A stretch of 64,000 bases of DNA from Allorhizobium ampelinum S4 (GTDB lineage: Bacteria > Pseudomonadota > Alphaproteobacteria > Rhizobiales > Rhizobiaceae): assembly GCF_000016285.1 (NCBI RefSeq), contig NC_011989.1:2235001-2299000 (forward strand), in the 5' to 3' direction. Each line of letters opens with the position of its first letter. The stretch's first letter is position 1. Position numbers and translations under genes: made by a program. Under the pieces are notes generated by a model. The model saw only the letters and a program-made list of their open reading frames with translations, did not search any database and had not been told where the DNA came from. This document shows, piece after piece, positions 32,892-41,972 of this stretch.

Positions 32892-33973
32892 CGATTGCTG
32901 TGACCTCATCATCAAGGCTACCGGCATCGACGGGTGACCGCTCGCGCCGTGGCATGACAGCCGTGCTTCTACTGGCGGCATTGCTTGTGGCAGCCTGCTT
33001 CGTCTCGCTGATCAGCGGGCCGACCGGGGTTGGCTTGAGCGATCTGATTACATATCTCTCCGGGCATGGGGCGCTGGCGCAGCAGGACCGTATTGTGCTG
33101 GAGGCCGTCCGCCTGCCCCGCACCTTGATGGGTGTCCTGGTGGGCGCGGGTCTCGGACTTTCCGGGGCGATGATGCAGGGACTGTTTCGCAACCCGTTGG
33201 CCGACCCTGGCATTGTCGGCATCACCTCCGGGGCCAGCCTTGCCGCAGTGGCGGCCATCGTGCTTGGACCCGGCCTGTTTTTACCGCTGCAAACGGCCCT
33301 TGGAGATGAATTCCTACCGATCATGGCGTTTTGCGGCGCGCTACTCAACACCGCCCTGCTCTATGCCATTGCCACCCGTGGCGGCCAAACCTCGACCATC
33401 GCACTAGTACTATCAGGCATTGCCATCGGCGCCCTCAGCATGGCCGCAACGGGCCTGCTAATCTTCATGGCCGACGACCGGGCCTTGCGCGACATCACCT
33501 TCTGGAACCTGGGATCTTTGGGCGGGGCGACTTATGCCAAGGCCGCGTCAATCGCCCCCTTCATTCTAGGTGCGCTTGCCAGCGTACCCTTCATTGCGCG
33601 TGGACTGGATGCTCTCGTGCTGGGCGATGCAGCGGCTTTTCACATGGGAATTCCAGTGGAGCGGCTGAAGCGTGCCAGCGTGCTGATTGTGGCCGCCGCC
33701 TGTGGAGCCGCTGTGGCCGTGGCTGGTTCGATTGCCTTTATCGGCATCGTCGTCCCGCATCTGCTGCGCATGGCCATTGGACCATCGCACCGCTTCCTCC
33801 TGCCAGCCTCCGCACTGGGTGGCGCAAGCCTGCTTCTGATAGCAGACAGCCTTGCCCGCACCATTGTTGCACCGGCGGAACTGCCGATCGGCATCGTCAC
33901 AGCACTGATCGGCGCGCCGGTTTTTCTGCTCTTGCTGCTCGGTAAAAGTGGACGCGGCATGATGGAAAATTAG
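32888..33973 (+). CDS. hmuU: Heme ABC transporter permease HmuU (FecCD family)
   Basis: 361 aa starting at GTG within the GTGA overlap with hmuT. Ten-helix FecCD permease: VRLPRTLMGVLVGAGLGLSG, AMMQGLFRNPLADPGIVGIT, SGASLAAVAAIVLG, then TIALVLSGIAIGALSMA and FIGIVVPHLLRMAIGPSHRF. Two units form the membrane channel. Confidence 0.94.
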   Translation: MTIAVTSSSRLPASTGDRSRRGMTAVLLLAALLVAACFVSLISGPTGVGLSDLITYLSGHGALAQQDRIVLEAVRLPRTLMGVLVGAGLGLSGAMMQGLFRNPLADPGIVGITSGASLAAVAAIVLGPGLFLPLQTALGDEFLPIMAFCGALLNTALLYAIATRGGQTSTIALVLSGIAIGALSMAATGLLIFMADDRALRDITFWNLGSLGGATYAKAASIAPFILGALASVPFIARGLDALVLGDAAAFHMGIPVERLKRASVLIVAAACGAAVAVAGSIAFIGIVVPHLLRMAIGPSHRFLLPASALGGASLLLIADSLARTIVAPAELPIGIVTALIGAPVFLLLLLGKSGRGMMEN

Positions 33974-34002
33974 AGCATCCAAAAAGGCAAAGCGAGCACA
34001 CC

Positions 34003-34791
34003 ATGATAACCGCAGAAAATCTGACATTGCACCGGCACGGGCGTTTGTTGCTGGACAGGATCAGCCTGCGCCTTGCACCGGGTCGCTTCACCGTCATTAT
34101 CGGTCCAAACGGCGCGGGCAAGTCAACCTTGCTGAAACTGCTCTGCGGCGACCTGAGGGCCGACAGCGGCAAAATTGCCTATGACGGTCAGGATATCACC
34201 CGCCTGAAACCTCAATATCTAGCACGCAGGCGTGGCGTCCTGCCGCAAAGCACCAGCCTTTCGTTCCCGTTTACTGCCCTGGAAGTGGTGCGGATGGGTG
34301 CCATGGCTTCAGGTGCCGCCCGACCGATGCAGGCTGCAAGACAGGCATTGGCGCGGGTGGGCCTCTCAACATTTGAAGCGCGCCCCTATCAGGCCTTGTC
34401 TGGCGGCGAACAACAAAGGGTGCAATTTGCCCGCGTCCTGGCGCAACTGCCAACAGCGGTCGATGAAACTGGCCCACGCGCGCTGTTTCTCGATGAGCCA
34501 ACCTCAAGCCTGGACCTAACCCACCAAATTTCCGTCCTGGAAATCGCCCGCACCTTTGCCGCTGATGGAGGAATGGTGCTTGCGGTTCTGCACGACCTCA
34601 ACCTCGCAGCAGAATTCGCCGACAGTCTGATTGTGCTTGATGGTGGTCAGTTGATTGCCGAGGGTCCGCCGCAAACAGTCATCCGCGACGACATCATCGC
34701 CTCCGTCTATGGACTGAGTGGAACGGTCAGCCGCGCGCCGACCCATCTTCCTTTCGTCCTGCCGCAATCCAGGCTGAACATCCCGGCTTAA
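34003..34791 (+). CDS. hmuV: Heme ABC transporter ATP-binding protein HmuV
   Basis: 262 aa. Walker A GPNGAGKST, Q-loop LPQSTSLSFPFTALEVVRMG, signature LSGGEQQRV, Walker B LFLDEP and H-loop LHDLNLAAEFAD. Twenty-nine bases after hmuU. LPQS-SLSFPFT and the C-terminal SGTVSRAPTHLPFVLPQ are typical of HmuV. Confidence 0.94.
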   Translation: MITAENLTLHRHGRLLLDRISLRLAPGRFTVIIGPNGAGKSTLLKLLCGDLRADSGKIAYDGQDITRLKPQYLARRRGVLPQSTSLSFPFTALEVVRMGAMASGAARPMQAARQALARVGLSTFEARPYQALSGGEQQRVQFARVLAQLPTAVDETGPRALFLDEPTSSLDLTHQISVLEIARTFAADGGMVLAVLHDLNLAAEFADSLIVLDGGQLIAEGPPQTVIRDDIIASVYGLSGTVSRAPTHLPFVLPQSRLNIPA

Positions 34792-35007
34792 CCAGCCGGA
34801 ATCAGACATTCCCGATAAAAGTTATCCACAGGAATCCACAGCCATTTTTGGATGAAACTTTGGAATAATCAAGAACGAACCATGAATATTACGACGATGG
34901 TAGAGAACAAAACAAGTTCAATGGTGAAGAAGCATTAGGCGCCGCCCAGCCACAAAAATGGCCAGGGTGCAGGCTTTGTCCGAAGCCATAGCACGACCGG
35001 CGCGCGA

Positions 35008-35925
35008 TCATTGACGACGCATGATCTCACGTTTGAGAAACGGTGCATGGCAAAGCAACGCACTGATCGTGCTACGCATTGACGAAGGCCAGCCTTGCAG
35101 TCCCCCGGATGGTTGCTTTTCCAGAATGAACAAAAATTCGAAGCCATCCTTGGACAAAAGACCGTCCACATACCGCAATCCGACTGAAGACGCTTTCGCT
35201 GCAAGAGCCGCGACATCCTTTACCGTCTCTTCGTCATAGACGTGATAGTGCTGCCTGAGGTCTGCATCGATCCACTCTTGCGCCTGACGTCTTTGTTCGA
35301 CGGGATCAGACAGCTGAAAGAGCGTTTGCATTATCTCCACATAGTGCTGGAAGTTACGGGCAACCCGACCTTCCGAATCCCTGTAGTCGAGGTCCAGGTG
35401 ATCACGCCGCGCCGGCACGCGGTCGACATCGTAGCAGTTACAGCGAAAATTGGGCAAGGTAATGAAGAGCTTGCCTCCGTTTTTGACGGTCCTTATCCAT
35501 TCGCAAAGCCCCCCGACCGGATCGTCGAAATGTTCAAGCACGTGATTGGCGATGATGAAATCCAGTTCCCCATCGGCGTAAACCGAAAGATCGTTTCCGT
35601 CGATGACATGCGTCAGCGGAACCAGGTCCTCCGCAGGCAGATGATGGAGCTCGACCAACGTCTTATTGGAAACGACATCGACATATTCGACGTGACAGTT
35701 TTCCGCAGTTTTTGTCGGAACCTGCTGCGCACCGAGTTCAATGCCCCGGCCAACGAGATACTTTCTTGCAAAGCGATTTCGAATATCCAGACGATTTTCC
35801 ATCGAAGAAAACAAAATCATCCTGCTGAATAATGGGCGGGACAAAACATCATCGAGAAACCGACGCACCCAAGGCTTCATAGTATCGTCATCTACTGGCC
35901 ATACCAGAGCACGTATATCAAACAT
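35008..35925 (-). CDS. SAM-dependent methyltransferase, class I
   Basis: 305 aa. The core starts with RKYLVGRGIELGAQQVPTKT (motif I, GIELGA), then VEYVDVVSNKTLVELHHLPA, and ELDFIIANHVLEHFDDPVGG followed by LCEWIRTVKNGGKLFITLPN. HVLEH is the common motif of sugar/lipid-modifying methyltransferases. I cannot name a substrate. It stands alone at the left side of island 2; the start at 35925 has no obvious ribosome-binding site and a later ATG at 35880 is possible. Confidence 0.8.
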   Translation of the reverse strand: MFDIRALVWPVDDDTMKPWVRRFLDDVLSRPLFSRMILFSSMENRLDIRNRFARKYLVGRGIELGAQQVPTKTAENCHVEYVDVVSNKTLVELHHLPAEDLVPLTHVIDGNDLSVYADGELDFIIANHVLEHFDDPVGGLCEWIRTVKNGGKLFITLPNFRCNCYDVDRVPARRDHLDLDYRDSEGRVARNFQHYVEIMQTLFQLSDPVEQRRQAQEWIDADLRQHYHVYDEETVKDVAALAAKASSVGLRYVDGLLSKDGFEFLFILEKQPSGGLQGWPSSMRSTISALLCHAPFLKREIMRRQ

Positions 35926-36195
35926 CTTTCCTCACTACAGCATTAAACGGAAACGTGAGACCAGCTTTCAGGTCAACTCCGACGCGGAAACAAATCATTC
36001 CCGTTGAAACGATAGCAGAGAAAAGTTGGAAAATTCCAGCAGATCGAATGGCTTCGCACTGATAATCACAAGCGAACAAACGCAAGTGCAGACACCGCAA
36101 AACAGTCTCAATAAAGAAACCATCCAATTCAACGCGATGTTCGTAACATCAGATCTAAGGAAACTAAATCAGAAACATTGAAGTTACTGAAAAAA

Positions 36196-36242
36196 TGGTG
36201 GGTGATGTAGGGTTCGAACCTACGACCCGCTGATTAAGAGTC
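36196..36242 (-). repeat. tRNA-Lys (CTT) 3' fragment, candidate attachment site
   Basis: On the minus strand this reads GACTCTTAATCAGCGGGTCG then TAGGTTCGAACCCTACATCA and CCCACCA: anticodon loop with CTT, variable loop, complete T-arm, acceptor strand and CCA. The 5' half of the tRNA is missing; the sequence diverges right after GACTC. This is what integration at the 3' end of tRNA-Lys leaves at the far end of an element. Because the preserved 3' side points left, the element should lie to the right. Confidence 0.8.
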
Positions 36243-36486
36243 CGGTCGCATCTTCATTGAAAACAACTCGGTATCTGACAATGCTCTGTAAAATTCAGCA
36301 TGCAATTGCCTAATGTTTCCAATGATGTCAAGTCTGAATTGTAAAATGATTTCCACAGAAATGCCCCTCTGTGGAAACACTGATATCTCCTCTCGAGACT
36401 TCATCGCCCGAATAATAGAGCCAGACATAAAGAGCCAGTCCCACCTCTTTCAACAAACTCATTCAAGCATGTTTAGGAGTGGGGCT

Positions 36487-36655
36487 TTGGGTACTTCAAT
36501 TCTAATCAGCATCCCGATCACCTTCCTAGTGAGGTAGTGCTGGTTTCTCTATCTTATTGGCATGCTGCCTCTTGATGCCCGGGCAAAATAGATCGCCCGC
36601 ATGATCGTGATCATCATCGCGTCGTTTCGCTGCTGAAGTACATCGCGGTATTACA
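36487..36655 (+). pseudogene. Decayed duplicate of the Thivi_2564-like membrane-protein gene
   Basis: From TTTAGGAGTGGGGCTTTGGG TACTTCAATTCT on, the sequence follows the gene at 18106 including its ribosome-binding site. It has frame changes (GTGAGGTAGTGCTGG instead of GTGATTGTACTG), a stop in place of the Gln codon (AAATAGATC) and a lost base near 36620. The 3' terminator is also degraded. A dead copy. Confidence 0.85.
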
Positions 36656-37120
36656 AATACAAAAAGCTCCCGACAGGATTCGTCATCAAAATTCAAAATA
36701 TTCTAATTAATTGATTACAATTAATAAAATTCGATTTCTGCAAAACTAAAACTCTGATTTTGTATCGCAGTTTGTATCTCATTTTGTATCCCCTAAAATG
36801 AACTTCTTCAGGCTGAAAATCATCGAGTAATTGTAGCAAATATGACCCGCGAGCCGCCGAATAGCCTAATTAGCGATAGCGGACTGGATCAGATCAAGTG
36901 GAACCCCACGGATCATTTCGAAGCGGAACTAAACAGCGCCGCTAAGCGGGAAATTTGCGATAGGCCCTTCTCAAGTCATGAAGGCAATAGGCCTCTATAG
37001 GCCTCTAGATTCGTGTTTTTGGCTGAAATTCACTAATTTATTTCAATCCAAGGTATATTATTTATTATAATTCTCGTGTAGGTAAGTAGTGTGGTAATTT
37101 TGCTGTAAATGGGAGAGCCT

Positions 37121-38560
37121 ATGACAAGCAAGGGTGTCGAATATTACCTCGTGAACTCCTCTACCTCGAGCCTTCATGCGGAGGCCAAGAACACCAACGG
37201 AAGTTGGGCGCTTGCGCCAATCGCTGTCGGCAGCTCGCCGATGATAACCAAAGGCAATTGCCAGATCACCTTGAACTTTGGTCTCAGCCCCTACGGTTCG
37301 TTCTCATTCTCAACGACAACGGACCCGGCCCAATCATTCGAGGAAAGCATTAATGCGGTGACGGGTAATACCAGTGGCCCGCTCGACAACATGATGAACA
37401 CGCCCTCGATTATTGGCCCGGACTTCGCCTTCTCATACGGCATGTTCGATGCTGGAACAGGCAGTGGGACCGGCCTGACCAACCAGGACCAAATTTACGC
37501 CTACCTCACCGGATCGCAGCAAAGTTGGATGGGAACACTAGCTTCCACCAATCCCGCCGTAAAAAACGCTCCGTTTGCAAGCTTCGTTCTTCCTGGAGCA
37601 CATGATGCAGGCATGTTCGACCTGACCCAGGTGAACACACTATGCAATTCGGCGACCGGCGTTGCAGCTCTGGTTGCGGCCTTTCTAGGATGGATTCCAG
37701 GTGCCACCATTCTATCAGGTCTTGCAGCAGTCCAATTAAAAGGAGTCATTATTGGCGAAGCGGTCACCCAGAAAGACAACATCCAGACCATGCTCAACCT
37801 GGGATGCCGTTATTTCGATTTCAGACCGGGTTACGCGCCTTCGCAAATCAGACCGATCCTGGGCGACATTTATCACATCCATAACGTGATACCTGGTCAA
37901 CAGTTGGATTCGTTCTTCAAGGACGTGCTGACCTGGCTCGTCGCAAATCCCTCGGAGATCGTTGTAATCAGCCTTGGAACAGCGGGATTTAACGACCACA
38001 CGACCATGGATCCGAGTGCAGCAACGCTTCAGACCAGATTTGCCGCTGCGCAACAAAGCTCCAATGCGGAATCCATTCAAGTCGGTTCGGCTGGAGATCT
38101 CGCAACCAGTTACGCAGATCTGATTCAGGCCAACAAACGATTGTTCTTCCTCAATCAACCGTCATTGAATTGGAACCCGGCGACAAAATACGATTCCTAT
38201 AGCGACGCGTATGAGACCACAGATCCGCAGGTAATTATGGACGCCTTGAAGGCGATGACAAAGTCCGGGCAAACAAGTGATTACACCGTACTGCAACTTC
38301 AGGCTACCGCGACGGGCCAAAACGTCGTCAAAAACGTCATCGCTTTGGCAGATTCGATGAGCAATGCTTACAACCCACTCATGTCCACCAAGCCGATGAT
38401 GGATTCGAACACTTATCCTTGGCTACTCGAGAATGTCACTGCCTTGTCCGATGCCAACCTCCTCGTGTTGCTCAACGATTTTGTCGACAATGCACTATCG
38501 GGTTGCGTCGCCAGTGTACTGACGGCTCAACGCTGTGCAGCCAGTCAATCCTCGAATTGA
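37121..38560 (+). CDS. PI-specific phospholipase C (X-domain) protein
   Basis: 479 aa from ATG 37121, with GGGAGAG five bases upstream. Residues 1-130 form a beta-rich domain (SSTSSLHAEAKNTNGSWALA). The PI-PLC X region follows: SFVLPGAHDAGMFDL with H161, then LGCRYFDFRPGYAP, and IYHIHNVIPGQQLDSFFKDV with H252/H254 in the place of the second catalytic His. ANPSEIVVISLGT completes the barrel strand. No signal peptide or membrane helix, so a cytoplasmic or specially secreted phospholipase is likely. It precedes a PC-PLC-like gene by 60 nt. Confidence 0.82.
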   Translation: MTSKGVEYYLVNSSTSSLHAEAKNTNGSWALAPIAVGSSPMITKGNCQITLNFGLSPYGSFSFSTTTDPAQSFEESINAVTGNTSGPLDNMMNTPSIIGPDFAFSYGMFDAGTGSGTGLTNQDQIYAYLTGSQQSWMGTLASTNPAVKNAPFASFVLPGAHDAGMFDLTQVNTLCNSATGVAALVAAFLGWIPGATILSGLAAVQLKGVIIGEAVTQKDNIQTMLNLGCRYFDFRPGYAPSQIRPILGDIYHIHNVIPGQQLDSFFKDVLTWLVANPSEIVVISLGTAGFNDHTTMDPSAATLQTRFAAAQQSSNAESIQVGSAGDLATSYADLIQANKRLFFLNQPSLNWNPATKYDSYSDAYETTDPQVIMDALKAMTKSGQTSDYTVLQLQATATGQNVVKNVIALADSMSNAYNPLMSTKPMMDSNTYPWLLENVTALSDANLLVLLNDFVDNALSGCVASVLTAQRCAASQSSN

Positions 38561-38621
38561 AACACGGTTCAATTGCTCGGTGCGATGATCATCGCCGACG
38601 AGCATATAGGGAGTAATAGAC

Positions 38622-40577
38622 ATGACCACACAGCAATATGCGAACATCAGTATCACGAATAATACCGGGCAAGACGCCGATATCGTGCTATTCCATCAGA
38701 ACAGTAGCAACGGGATCCAACGTGGGAGCTGGGCGGTCGGCGTTGGAGCAACGGCCGGCCCGCTCAAGGTCCTTTTCGAAACCGGCCTCGGTACCCAAGG
38801 AATATTGGATTACTGGTCAGTTATGTTATTCGTACGGTCAGGTCCCCAAGCCGGACTCTATGTCAGCAGCGGCTCCGTGACCGATCCATACTGGAAGGAA
38901 TGCCAACTCCAGCATGCCGACGCGAGCCAGTCGATCACCCTTTCAGTCGACACATCGACGTTCAACGTGGCGCTCAAGTCCAGCGGCTGCACAAACGGCA
39001 TGACGCGCCTCACTCCCGCTGTGGCCAAGCCCATCAGCCATGTGTTCGTAGTAATGCTGGAAAACCATTCCTTCGATAATATGCTCGCGATGTCGGGCAT
39101 TCCGGGTATTACCGCCGCAACCGCGGCTAATTACAATGAATATAACGGGACGACTTATCACGTTCAGTCGGGCGCACCGCTGAGCATGCCGACCGATCCG
39201 GGGCATGAATTCGATGATGTCGTCACGCAACTGGCGGGTCCCGGTGCGACCTTCGAGAGCGGCCAGGCCTATCCTGCGATCGATAATTCCGGTTTCGCCG
39301 CAAGCTATGCCACGTCAACTACCGAAGATCCCCATATACCTCCGGCAGCGAACCAGATTCAATATATCATGAACGCTTTCGACACGCCGACGCAGCTCCC
39401 AGTTTTGGGGTGGCTGGCGTCACAGTTTGGCGTTTGCGATCACTGGTATTCGTCGCTACCCGGACCCACGTGGCCGAACCGTTTCTTTCTCCACGGCGCT
39501 TCGTCCTCCGGCTTCGACGATAGCCCCGGTTCCGCTCAAATGGCGGGTTGGGAACTCCCTGGTCTCGGGTTTAAGTACCCCAACGGATCCATCTACCAAC
39601 GCTTGGCATCGCAAGGAATCCCCTATCGTTTCTACAGAGACGCCAATTCGTCACATCTTAGCCTCTACAGCGACGATCCCGCAGCCGGCTCCATTCTAGG
39701 CTCAGTCCCGCAAGTATCATCGCTATCCGGCGTGACGTTGGGGGATTTTAACTCCTTGCAGAATTTTGCAGCTGATCTGCAGGGGCCTTATCCTTATCCC
39801 TATACGTTCATCGAACCCCACTATGGAGATATCACAGGCGGGACCTATCAAGGCGGCTCCTCGCAACATCCGATGGATGATCCATACGGCGGCGAGCATC
39901 TACTCGCCGCCGTATATTCGGCAATCCGAAACTCGCCCTATTGGGACACCAGCTTGTTGGTCGTCATCTACGACGAACATGGCGGATACTACGACTCCGT
40001 CAGCCCTGAGAATGGAACAGCGACTGCGCCCGGTGATAATCCAAACTACGGCTACAACACCCATGGATTCGATTTTACGACACTGGGAGTACGTGTGCCC
40101 GCGGTACTAGTCTCACCGCTCATCCCGCAGGGCACGGTCGACCATAACACCTACGATCATTCTTCCGTGCCTAAGCTATTGGAAGATCTTTGGGGCCTTG
40201 CGCCGCTTACAAATCGTGATGCAGCAGCAAACTCCCCGCTCGGAAACATCAGTTTGACTTCTGCGCGAACTTTGCAGGCGCCTCCAGCCCCGATCCCCTC
40301 AGCCAATTCCATCGGGCAGGTGCGGACCGTCGCAGAAAGAGCGATTACATTGGGGCAAAACCTTCCCGAACGTGGCAACCTCGCGGGTACAGTTGCCACT
40401 TTGCGAAAAGCCGACGCCGAACTTTCCGACCAGTCACCCACTGCTATAGCAGCTATTCAGGCGAAGGCAGCCACCATCCGGACACGTGGTGACGCGGAAG
40501 CTTATGCGGCCGAGGTTCTGGCAAAACTTGACGCCGCCCAAGCGCAGCGACGCATAATCAGGCGCGGGCGGCATTAG
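38622..40577 (+). CDS. Phosphoesterase-family phospholipase C-like protein
   Basis: 651 aa with GGGAG before the ATG. Residues 1-125 form a beta-rich domain opening ISITNNTGQDADIVLFHQNS. The PF04185-type phosphoesterase core follows: HVFVVMLENHSFDNMLAMSG (about 140-160, metal-binding Glu/Asn), GPTWPNRFFLHGASSSGFDD (about 280), YTFIEPHYGD (about 390), and VVIYDEHGGYYDSVSPE (about 446, Asp/Glu/His). This family includes phosphatidylcholine-hydrolysing phospholipase C and acid phosphatase. No signal peptide. The C-terminal 120 residues are helical (LAGTVATLRKADAELSDQSP). Confidence 0.85.
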   Translation: MTTQQYANISITNNTGQDADIVLFHQNSSNGIQRGSWAVGVGATAGPLKVLFETGLGTQGILDYWSVMLFVRSGPQAGLYVSSGSVTDPYWKECQLQHADASQSITLSVDTSTFNVALKSSGCTNGMTRLTPAVAKPISHVFVVMLENHSFDNMLAMSGIPGITAATAANYNEYNGTTYHVQSGAPLSMPTDPGHEFDDVVTQLAGPGATFESGQAYPAIDNSGFAASYATSTTEDPHIPPAANQIQYIMNAFDTPTQLPVLGWLASQFGVCDHWYSSLPGPTWPNRFFLHGASSSGFDDSPGSAQMAGWELPGLGFKYPNGSIYQRLASQGIPYRFYRDANSSHLSLYSDDPAAGSILGSVPQVSSLSGVTLGDFNSLQNFAADLQGPYPYPYTFIEPHYGDITGGTYQGGSSQHPMDDPYGGEHLLAAVYSAIRNSPYWDTSLLVVIYDEHGGYYDSVSPENGTATAPGDNPNYGYNTHGFDFTTLGVRVPAVLVSPLIPQGTVDHNTYDHSSVPKLLEDLWGLAPLTNRDAAANSPLGNISLTSARTLQAPPAPIPSANSIGQVRTVAERAITLGQNLPERGNLAGTVATLRKADAELSDQSPTAIAAIQAKAATIRTRGDAEAYAAEVLAKLDAAQAQRRIIRRGRH

Positions 40578-41102
40578 TCGACAGACATGGCCATTTTCCT
40601 TAATTAGAGAAGCTTCGGTCGCAGCGCCTACTTATGAACACCAAGCTGCGGCCGCATCCTATAAGCCACCGCATTTCGGAAGCGCTTCTCCACCAACCGC
40701 GATGCGGGCGCTTCGCATCCTAGTCGCGCGACTAAACCCTTTTGTTGGAAGTGTTTTCCGTGGCGCATCTGGACATAAAGTGCCTTGAACCAATTCGAAC
40801 CTACGGCCTGTATGCCACCGATCGTAAGCCATAGAGATTATTGCTCTTTACGTTCAGCGTGTCGATATACTGGTCCGACCCAAAAATGTCGCGTGGGGTG
40901 ACAACCGGTTCGGCTTTTCCCTGCAGGTACTTATCGCGTTGGCCAGCCAGCAGGCGAAATCCTCGTCGCAATCGGCTAGTTGACAACAACGCCTGACAGG
41001 TCGAACAACGCTGGGCGGCCAGCCATAAGTTCAGCTCTTCCACACCACTTGTTGACATCACACCCGAAAATGCTTCCGATGCGGATGGGGCATGGGGGCG
41101 AT
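40578..41102. other. Gap between phospholipase and abortive-infection genes
   Basis: About 525 nt without a gene. Near 40795-40810 the sequence TTCGAACCTACG matches 12 bases of the tRNA-Lys T-arm fragment at 36196; the match does not extend. Otherwise no convincing feature. Confidence 0.4.
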
Positions 41103-41972
41103 ATGCGCAAATTGATATGTGGACTGATCGTCGGTCTGGTTGTTATGGCCGTGCTTTGGTGGGTGTGGGCGAACAACAGCGCCACTTTCGCTAAATGGGC
41201 AATCGGAGGTGAAAAAGACATTGTAAAGGCTGGGTCTTGGGGCGACAGCTTCGGTGCTTTTAGCGCGTTTTTTGGTGCGGTAGGTTTCGCGGGCGTTATT
41301 GTGACACTGATCCAGCAGGGAGCTGTCATCAAACGGCAGCAGGATGAAGTCCACAAACAGCGCTTCGAGGGGACCTATTTTGAGCTGCTGGATATGCTGC
41401 GGGCAGCCCGTGCCGAAGTTCGGTTCAGGCAAAGTGACGAGTATCGGGTGTCACGCGGTTACAAGCGCAAGAAGGGCGAGTTACATGAAGGTTCTGCCGC
41501 TTTCCGCGCAGCAATGTTCGAGTTCAGATTTTGGCTACGCGAGAACGCGACATCTGAAGACCGCGAGCGCGCGAAAGTAGAGCTGGGCAAACTTTATCAG
41601 GAATGCATCCATCAGAGATATGAAAGTACGTTCGGCCCATACTTTCGGCTGCTCTACACAATCCTGTGGCGTCTGAAGCAGGACGATAAGTTGGAGCCCG
41701 AAGAGCGCCGTCGTTATAGCAACCTGCTTCGCGCTCATCTGACATCATTTGAGATCGGACTGGCAGGCTTCAACGGCCTGATGGAACAGGCAAAGAACCT
41801 AGACGAACTCCTGACCGAATTTCGGATGCTCAAATATTACCCCACTGGAGAAATTCGGGACCTTCTTGTCAAGGTTTACCGACCAAAGGCTTTCCAAGGA
41901 AGGAATACGAAAGAAAGTGGACAAGATATTCTTGAAATCGATCCGCTAGAACAGGACGAGCAGCCGAACTAA
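41103..41972 (+). CDS. Putative phage abortive-infection membrane protein (putAbiC-like)
   Basis: 289 aa from ATG 41103 (MRKLICGLIVG), the first start with a suitable position; upstream in-frame starts give an unusual leader. Two N-terminal membrane helices (LICGLIVGLVVMAVLWWVWA and AFSAFFGAVGFAGVIVTLIQ) with the linker GSWGDSFGAF, then QQGAVIKRQQDEVHKQRFEG TYFELLDML, a charged helical cytoplasmic domain to the end. This order is that of the putAbiC family (Lactococcus AbiC relatives). Neighbouring defence genes support the role. Not more than similarity by eye. Confidence 0.65.
   Translation: MRKLICGLIVGLVVMAVLWWVWANNSATFAKWAIGGEKDIVKAGSWGDSFGAFSAFFGAVGFAGVIVTLIQQGAVIKRQQDEVHKQRFEGTYFELLDMLRAARAEVRFRQSDEYRVSRGYKRKKGELHEGSAAFRAAMFEFRFWLRENATSEDRERAKVELGKLYQECIHQRYESTFGPYFRLLYTILWRLKQDDKLEPEERRRYSNLLRAHLTSFEIGLAGFNGLMEQAKNLDELLTEFRMLKYYPTGEIRDLLVKVYRPKAFQGRNTKESGQDILEIDPLEQDEQPN

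Larger units (their letters stand above)
35926..37108. other. Left end of island 2: tRNA-Lys fragment, decayed small gene, A/T-rich spacer
   Basis: About 1.2 kb with no intact gene. Contains the tRNA-Lys 3' fragment (36196-36242) and a decayed copy of the Thivi_2564-like gene (36487-36655). The spacer is clearly A/T-rich compared with the flanks, as for recently acquired DNA, with long runs such as AATTAATTGATTACAATTAA at about 36704-36724. Confidence 0.6.

Noticed and set aside
40795..40810. 12-base match to the tRNA-Lys T-arm (TTCGAACCTACG)
   Set aside because: Does not extend to the acceptor or anticodon side, and the T-stem partner is absent; not enough for an attachment site.
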